Assembly (NCBI RefSeq): GCF_025989125.1
Contig: NZ_JAPDNR010000001.1
Coordinates: 124,001-188,000 of the forward strand
Source of the DNA: Chitinophaga nivalis
Lineage (GTDB): Bacteria > Bacteroidota > Bacteroidia > Chitinophagales > Chitinophagaceae
Length of the DNA stretch: 64,000 nt
Direction: 5' to 3'
The notes beneath the pieces were generated by a model. The model searched no databases. It saw only the letters and a program-made list of their open reading frames with translations, and was not told the DNA's origin. This document shows positions 28,277-36,930 of the stretch, one piece after another. Position 1 is the stretch's first letter. Each line of letters starts with the position of its first letter. Made by a program: the position numbers and the translations under genes.

Positions 28277-29386
28277 ATGGCAAGTAAAAAATTTAAAGTA
28301 ATTTCCCACTATTACACTAATTACTCACTTTGGAGTATGTTTAAAGCAAAAAACCTATCCCCGCAGAAACTGGCGGGATTTACAGCCTTGATTATATCTG
28401 CTGTAATAGCATTGGGCAGTTTACTGGTGGATGGCGACTGGAAAGTAGTGGCAGGAGCGTTTATTCTTACCTTTCTTGTATCCTATTACCTGTATCTTTA
28501 TACCCTGCAGAATTTTATTTACAGGAAAATAAAGCTCATCTACAAATTCATTTATCAGACCAAGGCCTCTAAAAGAGAAGAATTCTTTCAGAAAAACATC
28601 CTGCCGCTGAAAACCATTGAAGAAGTAAGTGAAGATGTAGAAAAATGGGCCAGCCAGAAGAAAGAAGAACTCGAGAACCTGCGCCGCAACGAAGAATTCA
28701 GAAAAGAATTTCTCCTCAACCTGTCGCACGAACTCAAGACGCCGATCTTCGCGGTACAAGGTTATATCCACACCCTGTTGGATGGCGCCCTGGAAGACCC
28801 GGCAGTTAATAAACTGTTCCTGAAAAATGCGACTAAAAATATTGACCGGCTTTGTCGCCTGATCGATGACCTCGACGAAATTTCCAAACTGGAAAGCGGC
28901 GAGATGACCATCAACAGCGAAATCTTTATCATTCAGGACCTGATCCGCGATGTATTTGATACCCTGTCGCTGAAAGCCAATACCAAAGGCATCAAATTCA
29001 ATATCAAAAAAGGATGTGAAGCGCCACAACCCGTACTGGCCGACAAAGAAAAAATCCGTCAGGTGCTTATCAACCTGGTAGACAACTCCATCAAATACGG
29101 TAAACCCGATGGCCATACCATTGCCAGCATTTACAGCATGGATGGGAAACGTGTACTGGTAGAAATATCAGACGATGGTATCGGTATGTCGGAAGAACAC
29201 CTGCCACGTGTATTTGAACGTTTCTACCGGACAGACCGTGCCCGCAGCCGCGATATTGGCGGCACCGGACTGGGACTTGCCATCGTTAAACATATTGTGG
29301 AAGCCCACGATCAGTCCATTACGGTGCGCAGTAAACCGGAAATAGGCAGCACCTTCGGCTTCACCATGGAGTCCGGAAAAGAATAA
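28277..29386 (+). CDS. sensor histidine kinase (PhoR-like)
   Basis: This is a membrane histidine kinase of 369 residues. Two helices (about 31-50 and 55-75) are joined by only a few residues, so there is almost no periplasmic sensor. Then come a linker, the phosphoacceptor His151 in FLLNLSHELKTPIFAVQGYIHTL, and the ATPase domain with an N box (QVLINLVDNSIKYG), G1 (EISDDGIGM), F box (RVFERFYR) and G2 (GGTGLGLAIVKHIVEAH). It is the cognate kinase of the upstream response regulator. The start at 28277 may be too early. The ATG at 28337 (MFKAKNLSPQ) would be a more usual beginning for the family. Confidence 0.96.
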   Translation: MASKKFKVISHYYTNYSLWSMFKAKNLSPQKLAGFTALIISAVIALGSLLVDGDWKVVAGAFILTFLVSYYLYLYTLQNFIYRKIKLIYKFIYQTKASKREEFFQKNILPLKTIEEVSEDVEKWASQKKEELENLRRNEEFRKEFLLNLSHELKTPIFAVQGYIHTLLDGALEDPAVNKLFLKNATKNIDRLCRLIDDLDEISKLESGEMTINSEIFIIQDLIRDVFDTLSLKANTKGIKFNIKKGCEAPQPVLADKEKIRQVLINLVDNSIKYGKPDGHTIASIYSMDGKRVLVEISDDGIGMSEEHLPRVFERFYRTDRARSRDIGGTGLGLAIVKHIVEAHDQSITVRSKPEIGSTFGFTMESGKE

Positions 29387-29413
29387 GTTTTTCACACCAT
29401 CTGAAATAAAAAG

Positions 29414-29453
29414 AGGAGGAGACACCGGGGATTACACCCTGCTGTCTCCTCCT
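29414..29453. terminator. intrinsic terminator after the histidine kinase gene
   Basis: An 11-base perfect inverted repeat, 29414-29424 with 29443-29453, is followed by TCTTTTA on the plus strand. It lies 28 bases after the kinase stop and just beyond the end of the convergent porin gene, so it may serve both. Confidence 0.85.
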
Positions 29454-29478
29454 TCTTTTAATACCTGGATACCAGGTA

Positions 29479-30807
29479 TTAAAAACGGTACTGCACCCTG
29501 CAGGTCAGTACATTATCTTTCCGGTCGTCCTGATAGCCTTCCAACTCTGTGGCTTCATTCTGCACCCAATCATAGTAGAACATAAATTTCAGGTGCTCAT
29601 TCGCATAATACAGGTACCCAATACCCAGGGTATTATAACGTATATCCGCTGCCGTAAGCCTTGTTCCCGGCGCCCCGATTTCCTTTCCTTTCACGGCTTT
29701 ATTCGGATCGTACCAATCGTATTTCACCACTGCCTGGTGTTTCTCACTGCCCAGATGCTGAATAAAATAGAGGTAAGCCCCATCGAACTTGCGGATATAT
29801 AAAGGCTGCGGCCTGCCTTGCGCCGTCATCGGTATACTACCTGGGGTTTCTGTTGTGCTGGCCGTAGCTGTTTGGGTGCCCCGAATATATTCTGCCCGGA
29901 ACTGGGTACTCCCCTTACCCCTGCCGTTGGGTATCCGGAACTGAATATCCGCACCGTAGTAATGTCTGGGGGCGATTTCTCCGGCATTGGTCACTGCAGA
30001 ATCCACTACAAAACCTGGTTTATCATTGACGGTACCCATCCGGTTAATGTATTGGGTAAACTGCTCCATGCCACCGTACAACACGGATACACCACCAGAA
30101 ACGATGTAATTCGTACCCTTAATACGCTGCGGTTTTATACCAATACGGCCTATAAAATCCTTATGACTATCGAAATCAGCTGTGGAGGTTAATCCCTGGC
30201 CGTTAAACAAACCAGCATCTATTTTCAGAAAACTCAACGGATGCCCTTTCCGGCGGGGTTCAAAAGACACCATCGCGCCCAGGTCGCGTTCTGTTCTCAT
30301 CAGGATCTGCGACATACGCCCCCTTTCCGGCGTCTCCCTGTCGGCAGAAGAGAGGTTCACCTCATACCCGAAAGGCCGGGCAAACATACCGGCAGCCAGG
30401 GAGAACAGGTTGAATTTCGTTTCAAAAAAACGACCATAAAAATCCCGGATAGCCACTCCCCGCTCTGTTCCATCAAATTGGAAAGCGAACTTTATCACCG
30501 GCATATCATCTTTGTTATACCGTTCATAATCTACCCGGATACGTCCCCTGCGTAACAGAAAACGGTTATTGACCCGGGTACCGAAATTACCCGCGGCATA
30601 CGTTTCAATGCCTTTGGCCTCCGCCAGCTGAAACTGCGGCTGTATATAACCACTGAAACGCAAGGCGTCATATTTATGATACATGGAGATCATCCCCTTT
30701 CCCAGATCAGTCGTCGTGTCGATCATATCCATCAGAAACTGGGCACGGGCCAACAAGGAAGCACATGATAACAACACAAGGAGCAACAGGCATTTCGCGA
30801 TTCGCAT
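29479..30807 (-). CDS. outer-membrane porin, phosphate-selective porin O/P family
   Basis: This protein of 442 residues has a signal peptide (MRIAKCLLLLVLLSCASLLARAQ) and a beta-barrel with alternating strands, ending in an aromatic residue (VLTCRVQYRF) as needed for barrel assembly. Diagnostic segments are FSGYIQPQFQ, FLLRRGRIRVDYERY, KFAFQFDG...IRDFYGRF and AGMFARPFGYE, typical of Bacteroidota porins assigned to the OprO/OprP group. The substrate may be an anion such as phosphate, but that is not shown by the sequence. It converges on the PhoB/PhoR-like pair. A promoter box lies at 30829-30836. Confidence 0.92.
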   Translation of the reverse strand: MRIAKCLLLLVLLSCASLLARAQFLMDMIDTTTDLGKGMISMYHKYDALRFSGYIQPQFQLAEAKGIETYAAGNFGTRVNNRFLLRRGRIRVDYERYNKDDMPVIKFAFQFDGTERGVAIRDFYGRFFETKFNLFSLAAGMFARPFGYEVNLSSADRETPERGRMSQILMRTERDLGAMVSFEPRRKGHPLSFLKIDAGLFNGQGLTSTADFDSHKDFIGRIGIKPQRIKGTNYIVSGGVSVLYGGMEQFTQYINRMGTVNDKPGFVVDSAVTNAGEIAPRHYYGADIQFRIPNGRGKGSTQFRAEYIRGTQTATASTTETPGSIPMTAQGRPQPLYIRKFDGAYLYFIQHLGSEKHQAVVKYDWYDPNKAVKGKEIGAPGTRLTAADIRYNTLGIGYLYYANEHLKFMFYYDWVQNEATELEGYQDDRKDNVLTCRVQYRF

Positions 30808-30828
30808 CAGGTCAGAAAATTAATTGCG

Positions 30829-30836
30829 CAAAAGTA
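30829..30836 (-). promoter_or_regulatory. candidate -7 box for the porin gene
   Basis: On the minus strand this reads TACTTTTG, matching TAnnTTTG, 21 bases upstream of the porin ATG. No TTG at the usual -33 spacing was seen. Confidence 0.5.
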
Positions 30837-30955
30837 TCATTTTCACCTTTATCATAACAGGTTAATCGTTCGTTAATCCAAAATCATTAATACAATCTAA
30901 AGACGGCAAAGTTTTAAAATGATAAAATTATGATCGGTCCTTAAATCACCCCTGT

Positions 30956-31876
30956 ATGAAAGCATCTACTATAATTCATTGGGAAAGAAAGGTGCAGGAA
31001 GCCATTGCTTTTTCCCACGATGACCCGTTCGGCGACCTTGATCTGAAAAAAGTAGCCGACAGACTTTGTGTATCCACGAATATCTTCTACCATAAGTTTG
31101 CAGAAATATGTGGTGAACCTTATATCCGGTTTACCCGCCGCCGCCGGCTGGAAGCAGGCGCCGGATATTTACGCCACAGTGACTACGGCATCCGGGAAAT
31201 CAGTGAACGCTGCGGCTACAGCAATGCCAGCTTTGGCAAAGCTTTCCAGGCATTATTTCATGAAAGCCCGACCGCTTTCCGTGACCGGGAATTTTTGCAA
31301 AATGAAACCCATACCCTGCAGCGGACCAAAATTATCACCTCCTCCTATCAGCATCATGCCAGTCATATTTTCAGCACCGACAGAACGGAAGCAATACGGC
31401 TGCCACATCATGTTCTGTACTATCATATTCTGCCCAGCAACAATGATCCTGTAAAAAATATGGTGGAAGATATGAACCGGTATTACAGCCGGCTGCTGGA
31501 GATACAGTCATCGCTGTTAATGCCGGAAGTGAGCATCATTACCGGTACCCTGGATGTAGTACCCGTTACCTCCTATGGAAAAATGATGATGTATGTAGGA
31601 TTGCTGGTGCCGATAACGCCCGCTTACGATCAGGCACATCAGCTGATACGTATGGTATATCAGGAAGAATACAGACTGGTCACCAAACAGATAGCAGGCG
31701 GAGATTATAAGAAACTACCGGTGCCCATGGGATTTGCGGCGGCAGGTTTACCTATGTATGAATTTATTAATCACAGTTGCCGGGTAGGTTATTTTAAAAT
31801 GAGCGGCAATCACTTTTTCATTTCACTCACCGGAGCAGATAGCTGTGAGATCTATATTCCCTGGCAAAGGAGATAG
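30956..31876 (+). CDS. AraC-family transcriptional regulator
   Basis: This protein of 306 residues has an N-terminal AraC-type double helix-turn-helix (about 20-120): DLKKVADRLCVSTNIFYHKFAE for the first and YGIREISERCGYSNASFGKAFQALFHESPTAFRDRE for the second. The C-terminal half (about 125-306) resembles the effector-binding domain attached to SoxS/Rob-like regulators, with YYHILPSNN and a YKKLPVPMGFAAAGLPMYEFINH-type segment. The domain order, DNA-binding first, is the Rob type. Ligand and target genes are unknown. It is divergent from the porin gene across 148 bases. Confidence 0.9.
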   Translation: MKASTIIHWERKVQEAIAFSHDDPFGDLDLKKVADRLCVSTNIFYHKFAEICGEPYIRFTRRRRLEAGAGYLRHSDYGIREISERCGYSNASFGKAFQALFHESPTAFRDREFLQNETHTLQRTKIITSSYQHHASHIFSTDRTEAIRLPHHVLYYHILPSNNDPVKNMVEDMNRYYSRLLEIQSSLLMPEVSIITGTLDVVPVTSYGKMMMYVGLLVPITPAYDQAHQLIRMVYQEEYRLVTKQIAGGDYKKLPVPMGFAAAGLPMYEFINHSCRVGYFKMSGNHFFISLTGADSCEIYIPWQRR

Positions 31877-31892
31877 CAGGGTATTTATGCAG

Positions 31893-31931
31893 ATACCTGC
31901 CGGTAATATTCAAAGGATCACCGGCAGGTAT
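31893..31931. terminator. bidirectional terminator between the AraC regulator and the MBOAT gene
   Basis: A perfect 12-base inverted repeat, 31893-31904 with 31920-31931, is followed by four T on the plus strand. It sits between two convergent genes, 16 bases after the AraC stop and 5 bases after the MBOAT stop. Confidence 0.88.
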
Positions 31932-31936
31932 TTTTA

Positions 31937-33421
31937 TTAAAACTGGAAGTAAATCGGAATCATTGGCTGGGTACTTTTCACCTGCGCCAACAGCCAGATA
32001 AAAGCAACCATAATCGCCACACTTCCTGCTACCGGAATACGGCCCAGGATTCTTTCTACAGAAAACTCTGCTTTGGCAGGCATAAAATGCAGTACAAAAC
32101 CCAGCACCATTACCCAGAATACCGCTGTATAACCATTGTATAACTCCAGCCAGATGCCCGGCTGAAAATCGTATACCACCTGGTGAATCAGGGACCAGGC
32201 ATCGTGGAAAGATGCGGCTTTAAAGAAGATCCAGCAGAAACACACAAAATGGAATGTCAGCAGCACACCTCCTACCTTCAGTACGGAAGCTTTCCAGCCG
32301 GTAATGGCTTTCTTGCTTTTTTTCAACCAGTCGATACGCACTTTGTCTATGGCCAGCGCCGTACCATGCATACCACCCCAGAATATAAAATTCCAGCTGG
32401 CACCATGCCAGAAGCCTCCGATCAGCATCGTCAGCGCCAGGTTCACATACTGCCGCCCCTTTCCTTTACGGTTACCACCCAGCGGGATATACAGGTAATC
32501 GCGCAGCCAGCTGGACAATGAAATATGCCAGCGGCGCCAGAATTCAGTAATGGAAGAACTCTGGTAGGGAGAATCGAAGTTAGGTGGAATCTTAAAGCCT
32601 GTCCAGCGGGCAATACCCAATGCCATATCGGAGTAACCGGAGAAGTCGCAATAAATCACCAACGCATACCCATATACGCCGATCAGACATTCCAACCCGG
32701 TATGTTTACTGGGATCATCGAAGATATACTGTACAAAGTTCTGGTAGATGAAGTCGGAGATCACAATCTTCTTGAACAAACCACCGATAATCAGGTACAT
32801 CCCCTTACCAATATCATCTGCATTCAGGCGATAAGGCATAGAGATCTGCGGTATAAAATCAGCTGCCCGCACAATAGGTCCCATCATCAGCTTAGGGAAG
32901 AAAGACAGGAAAAAGAGGTAGTCCATGAAGTTGTCTACCGGCTTTATTTCTTTCCGGTATACATCAATGGTATAGCTGAGGTTTTCAAAGGTATAGAAAG
33001 AAATCCCGATGGGCAGCAACAGGTGCAGTGGACGAATATGTCCGGCTGTAAGGTCGTTGACAATGCCGATGAAGAAATCTGTATACTTGAAATAGAACAG
33101 CAGTCCTATATTGAGGATAATACTGAAGATGAGCAACGATTTTTTCACCGACTTATTGGGCGTATGGTAAATCCATCGCGAGAGGTTAAAGTCTACAATC
33201 GCGGAAAGCACCACCAGGCCTACATAAAAGCCACAGGCCTTGTAAAAGAAATACAATGAAAAAATGGTGTACACCCATACACGCCCTGTTTTACTGCCGT
33301 TTACGGCCAGATAACAGAACAGGAATAGTGCAAAAAAATAGAAAAAGAAGGCACTGTTGAATAGCACCGGATCAGCGGGATTGTACAACAGTTCGGATAT
33401 CAGCTTATCTGTATTAATCAT
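31937..33421 (-). CDS. MBOAT family membrane O-acyltransferase (AlgI/PatA-like)
   Basis: This is a polytopic membrane acyltransferase of 494 residues, with about ten hydrophobic segments. Family motifs are SFYTFENLSYTIDVYR, FFPKLMMGPIVRA, ITEFWRRWHISLSSWLRDYLYIPLGGNRKG and GGFWHGASWNFIFWGGMHG; the last includes the invariant histidine. AlgI and PatA move acetyl groups across the membrane for alginate or peptidoglycan O-acetylation, and a partner SGNH protein completes the transfer. Here two SGNH-type genes lie directly upstream (gap 6 bases) after a glucosaminidase, so the same chemistry on peptidoglycan or a surface glycan is the best inference. Confidence 0.95.
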   Translation of the reverse strand: MINTDKLISELLYNPADPVLFNSAFFFYFFALFLFCYLAVNGSKTGRVWVYTIFSLYFFYKACGFYVGLVVLSAIVDFNLSRWIYHTPNKSVKKSLLIFSIILNIGLLFYFKYTDFFIGIVNDLTAGHIRPLHLLLPIGISFYTFENLSYTIDVYRKEIKPVDNFMDYLFFLSFFPKLMMGPIVRAADFIPQISMPYRLNADDIGKGMYLIIGGLFKKIVISDFIYQNFVQYIFDDPSKHTGLECLIGVYGYALVIYCDFSGYSDMALGIARWTGFKIPPNFDSPYQSSSITEFWRRWHISLSSWLRDYLYIPLGGNRKGKGRQYVNLALTMLIGGFWHGASWNFIFWGGMHGTALAIDKVRIDWLKKSKKAITGWKASVLKVGGVLLTFHFVCFCWIFFKAASFHDAWSLIHQVVYDFQPGIWLELYNGYTAVFWVMVLGFVLHFMPAKAEFSVERILGRIPVAGSVAIMVAFIWLLAQVKSTQPMIPIYFQF

Positions 33422-33427
33422 CGGAGG

Positions 33428-34690
33428 TTACTGGATTTTCTTTTTTTGCTCTGAATAGTTGGAATAAGATTGTTGTAATGCTTCATATAAAAGTTGTCCC
33501 TGTACCTGGTAGCCTTTCACATTAAAATGTATATGATCCGGCGCCCAACCGCCGTCAAATCTGCTCTTCTGTGCTTTGTTGATCGCATTAAAATTCCAGC
33601 AGGCAATCCCATGTTGTCTGGCATACCCTACAATCTGCTGAGTGACCATCGAAATATATGGATTCGGATAATACACCGTGCTATAGAACGTTTTGTATTT
33701 TCTTTTCCCTACTTTTTTACGGGTCGCCTTTTTTACCGCCCGCATACAGTCTGGCGGTGTTGTCAGCAATATATTCACAGCCGGATTTTGAGATCGGATC
33801 AGCTGTACGGTTTTATCTATTTCATCGCGGAATACCAGTGGATCAAAGCGGCCATAGGCTTCATTGGTACCCAGGGAGATGATCACCAGCTGCGGACGCA
33901 ATACCGCCATCTGTGCCAGCAATATGTTGTTGATTTCATTATAATGCTGATACATGGCGCCATTGATACCAATGCTATGGTACAATACACCATTATGACC
34001 ATTTTCCATCACGGCGCCATAAAACCGGAAAGGCGTAGCAGCGGTGCCTTCCCATCTTACCTGGAAAGACTGGCTTGTTTGTGGGAAAGTGAGGGTAGCA
34101 CTGCTCAGGGTAGGCGAACCGGGAAAAGGTGCAGGCGTTACCGATACAGCGGCATCCTGTTGGGGTACCACGGTACTGGTCAGATTACCGGCATCATATA
34201 ACAAGGTTACCTTGCGGAAGTTATTGTCCATGGCTGCATCGGCTTTGGCTGTAAACGACAGTGCGGGCACATCCTGCTGGCTGCTGAGCGTAATGGCACC
34301 GGGCCCGAGTATGGGCGATTTGTAGCGATCTACTACGCGTTCAGACTGCCACCGGGCCGTGCTGCTCCAGCGAAAATCTTCAGGACCATTTGTACCGGCC
34401 AGGTTATAGGGGAAGATATATCCCCTGCCGGCATAACCAAACTGCTGTTGCAGCAGCATACCGGTTGCCAGTGGAAAATATCCTGCCTGTACATGTGAAT
34501 CACCTAAATGAAGAATGGATACAACATCACTATCTGCCGCCAGCAAAGCCTTAAATACACCATACAAGGCAGTATCCTGCTGGATGTTATTAGTGACAAT
34601 CTGTTGCGCATAGGTGGTTATACCCGTCAATAACAATAATACTATTGTTATCAGTCTCCTGTTAAGGTTTTTCTGCCCTCCTGTATTCAT
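33428..34690 (-). CDS. exported SGNH/GDSL hydrolase-type protein, probable O-acetyltransferase partner
   Basis: This protein of 420 residues has a signal peptide (RRLITIVLLLLTGITTYAQ). SGNH block I is LHLGDSHVQAGYFP with the nucleophile serine, block III is IISLGTNEAYG with the asparagine, and block V is WAPDHIHFNVKGY with the Asp/His pair. A beta-rich insert fills about residues 120-230 between blocks I and III. The start overlaps the end of the previous gene by 29 bases, which suggests translational coupling. With the MBOAT gene 6 bases downstream, it probably transfers or removes acetyl groups in the periplasm. The substrate is not known. Confidence 0.9.
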   Translation of the reverse strand: MNTGGQKNLNRRLITIVLLLLTGITTYAQQIVTNNIQQDTALYGVFKALLAADSDVVSILHLGDSHVQAGYFPLATGMLLQQQFGYAGRGYIFPYNLAGTNGPEDFRWSSTARWQSERVVDRYKSPILGPGAITLSSQQDVPALSFTAKADAAMDNNFRKVTLLYDAGNLTSTVVPQQDAAVSVTPAPFPGSPTLSSATLTFPQTSQSFQVRWEGTAATPFRFYGAVMENGHNGVLYHSIGINGAMYQHYNEINNILLAQMAVLRPQLVIISLGTNEAYGRFDPLVFRDEIDKTVQLIRSQNPAVNILLTTPPDCMRAVKKATRKKVGKRKYKTFYSTVYYPNPYISMVTQQIVGYARQHGIACWNFNAINKAQKSRFDGGWAPDHIHFNVKGYQVQGQLLYEALQQSYSNYSEQKKKIQ

Positions 34691-36068
34691 TCATAATAGC
34701 TTTATACAGCAGCGCCCCTACTTTGGCCGCTCCCTGTCTGTTTAAGTGAGTATAGTCTTTATTCGCCAGCACGGTATCTCCTTCTACCCATTTCACCATG
34801 GAACCTTCGCCGCCCATAGCTGCATACAGGTTCCAATAAGCTGTACCATAACCAGTAGCCAGGTCATGTTGCACTTTCAATAACGCTTCCACGCCTGGTG
34901 CTGTTATATAGCGGTCATTTTTTCTGTAGGATTTATCTGCTGTACCGATGATCAGGAAAGAGGTGGCGGGCAGATCCTGGCGAAGGGAGTCCATCACTTT
35001 TTTCATCGGGCGCTCGTACCAACTGTAGTCGGTCAGTTCCGGCCGGAACAGCACATTGGCGCCGTAGTGCATGATAACCAGATCGTACGGGCGTTCTTCC
35101 TGCATACGGTGTATCATGGCGGAAGACAAGCGGCCCAGTTCCACGCCGCTGATACCGCGGAAGGAATAGTTATCTACATAGATACCCTTGTTGCTTTCAA
35201 AGCATACCCCATAGAAAGGCATGGCAGCGCCGCCGCCATTTTTTAAGACAATAGACGTATGTCCGGTATCCTGTTGCAGATCCAGGCGGTTTACCGGTTG
35301 ATCGCCGGTAAGCGTATAGTCTCTATCGTTAATATTGATCGTGGCTGCAGTAGCCGGGCCGTATAATACAGATACCTCTTCAAATTTATCCAGGTGTGTT
35401 TTTTTCACCGGGGAGTATTTAACCCAGCTGTTACCGCCGGGGTAAAAGGTATGTCCGGATAGGCCCAGGGTTACGCTGGCCGGAGGGGAGTTTTTATAGT
35501 GATAATCTTTCCAGTCGGAAGAAAAAGTATGCTGGATCGTAGTCCGGAAAGAGGCGACCACCGAAGTAACCGGTACAAACCCAACACCGGCGCCGCCAAA
35601 CTGGCTTTGCAGACTGTCGCGCAGGTCACTCGTGATGAGGTCACCTTCGATCATGGAATCGCCGAAATAGGCAATACGTACTTTTTTACGTGTGCCGGCG
35701 TGCAATTCTTTTAAGACGTTGAGGAAATGTTGTATGCCTGCTGCTGTTTCAACTGTGGCAGGCGGGGCATATTCCAGGATACCTGTATAACTCATGTAGT
35801 CATGCAGGTGATCCGGATTGGGCAGCGTGCTGCCACCGGGCTTCCTTGCGCCGGTACTATCAGAAACAGAAAGCTTACTACTGTCTTTACCAGTAGTAAG
35901 CTCTTTGTCGTCCGGCGACGTTGTTCTCAGATCGGACAACATGTCCAGTTTCCGGAATTGAAAATCTTTATAGGAAAAGCTGTAATTCAGTTGTGACAGC
36001 GCTACCAAACATACTAATGATCCTACTATAATATAGAACGGATAGGCAGACTTGTTTTTGCCAGACAT
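34662..36068 (-). CDS. membrane-anchored SGNH-type protein, probable O-acetyltransferase partner
   Basis: This protein of 468 residues has an N-terminal hydrophobic helix (about 10-26, YPFYIIVGSLVCLVALSQL) with basic residues before it, so it is likely anchored facing the periplasm. SGNH motifs are IAYFGDSMIEGDLIT (block I serine), VIMHYGANVLF (block III, with Asn) and DYTHLNRQGAAKVG (block V Asp and His). It shares the fold plan and the beta-rich insert of the next gene, which suggests an old duplication. It lies 23 bases after the glucosaminidase and overlaps the second SGNH gene. Acetylation of a wall or surface glycan is inferred from the operon. Confidence 0.88.
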   Translation of the reverse strand: MSGKNKSAYPFYIIVGSLVCLVALSQLNYSFSYKDFQFRKLDMLSDLRTTSPDDKELTTGKDSSKLSVSDSTGARKPGGSTLPNPDHLHDYMSYTGILEYAPPATVETAAGIQHFLNVLKELHAGTRKKVRIAYFGDSMIEGDLITSDLRDSLQSQFGGAGVGFVPVTSVVASFRTTIQHTFSSDWKDYHYKNSPPASVTLGLSGHTFYPGGNSWVKYSPVKKTHLDKFEEVSVLYGPATAATININDRDYTLTGDQPVNRLDLQQDTGHTSIVLKNGGGAAMPFYGVCFESNKGIYVDNYSFRGISGVELGRLSSAMIHRMQEERPYDLVIMHYGANVLFRPELTDYSWYERPMKKVMDSLRQDLPATSFLIIGTADKSYRKNDRYITAPGVEALLKVQHDLATGYGTAYWNLYAAMGGEGSMVKWVEGDTVLANKDYTHLNRQGAAKVGALLYKAIMNEYRRAEKP

Positions 36069-36091
36069 AAATTTAATGAATCAGTTAGCAC

Positions 36092-36715
36092 TCACTGATC
36101 GCTGCTGACTGGCTGGCCTACGGTTAACCAATTTGAACCTTGTGCCACGCTATCCATGCCTGCGTCCAGCTTATACAATTTATAACGGTTAATAATAGAC
36201 GTCACTCTTCTAATCCATTCATGGCCTGCAGAGGAATAACCGCTATGGTTCATTTGTTTCAGCCACACCGCAAATTCCTGGTTCCCTTTTAACTGGCCAA
36301 ACCATCTCTTTTTGGTCAGTAACTGCACAAAATGCTCATATGAGGCTACATCAGAAGCATATTGCTTATACACCGAACGATGTCCGGGTTTGATTTTAGC
36401 CATGTTATTCTTCCCTACTACGCCAAAATGGTTGTGTAACAATTTAGCATTTCTACTGGTACCGGTACCTGATTCCAGCATGGCTACCCCCAGTATGATA
36501 CTGGCAGGTACGCCGGTTTGCTGCATCAGTTCTACTGATACCGGTTTAAATTTTTTCAAATAACTGTTTGTGGATTGTTGTGCAAACCCAACATTGCTGA
36601 GCATTAGCAATAATAACACCGCACCTAACCATACTTTCCTCTGAAAGAATGTTGAAATTCTCATGGCAGTACTTTTTGTTTGTGGTGATAGTTTTTTCTT
36701 TGTTTTCAGCATCAT
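36092..36715 (-). CDS. exported glucosaminidase (GH73-like peptidoglycan hydrolase)
   Basis: This protein of 207 residues is related to FlgJ-type and Bacteroidota N-acetylglucosaminidases that cut the glycan chain of peptidoglycan. The catalytic glutamate is in PASIILGVAMLESGTGTS, followed by LLHNHFGVVGK (family NxFGIKG) and the segment RSVYKQYASDVASYEHFVQLL. The signal peptide follows a long basic n-region and ends NVGFAQ. The start at 36715 is preferred because GAGGT lies eight bases upstream, while the internal ATG at 36664 has no ribosome site. It is the first gene of the four-gene operon with the two SGNH genes and the MBOAT gene. Confidence 0.92.
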   Translation of the reverse strand: MMLKTKKKLSPQTKSTAMRISTFFQRKVWLGAVLLLLMLSNVGFAQQSTNSYLKKFKPVSVELMQQTGVPASIILGVAMLESGTGTSRNAKLLHNHFGVVGKNNMAKIKPGHRSVYKQYASDVASYEHFVQLLTKKRWFGQLKGNQEFAVWLKQMNHSGYSSAGHEWIRRVTSIINRYKLYKLDAGMDSVAQGSNWLTVGQPVSSDQ

Positions 36716-36813
36716 TTCTTACCTCACATATCAACGATGATCACACCGCAATATTACTTTAAAAATTTAAATAATAAGTCTCTCTCCTTTCCTGGTCTCC
36801 TCGCGTTAATTTC

Positions 36814-36842
36814 TTGTTAAAAAAAATCGTTCTCTATATTTG
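36814..36842 (+). promoter_or_regulatory. orphan Bacteroidota-type promoter (-33 and -7) pointing into a hairpin
   Basis: TTG at 36814-36816 and TATATTTG at 36835-36842 are separated by 18 bases, a good match to the TTG/TAnnTTTG promoter. It points along the plus strand, yet all genes for the next 10 kb lie on the minus strand. A hairpin (36847-36886) begins five bases after the box. Confidence 0.6.
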
Positions 36843-36846
36843 CGCC

Positions 36847-36886
36847 AATCCCCTTTGATGCGGCCAAGGCCATATCAAAGGGGATT
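36847..36886. ncRNA. candidate very short RNA / hairpin between aspS and the glucosaminidase gene
   Basis: A perfect 13-base inverted repeat, 36847-36859 with 36874-36886, surrounds a 14-base loop that holds its own small GGCC inverted repeat, and TTTAG follows on the plus strand. Directly behind the promoter at 36814-36842, it would give a transcript of only about 40 nucleotides. It may instead be just the terminator of aspS on the other strand, although no T tract follows there. Confidence 0.45.
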
Positions 36887-36930
36887 TTAGTTACAAAAGC
36901 ACCCGCAATGTGCAAAGATTATGCCGGTAA

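Noticed and set aside
28421..29116. A 231-codon minus-strand frame inside the histidine kinase gene
   Set aside because: It is fully antisense to a well-supported kinase and its translation is Phe-rich without a known domain.
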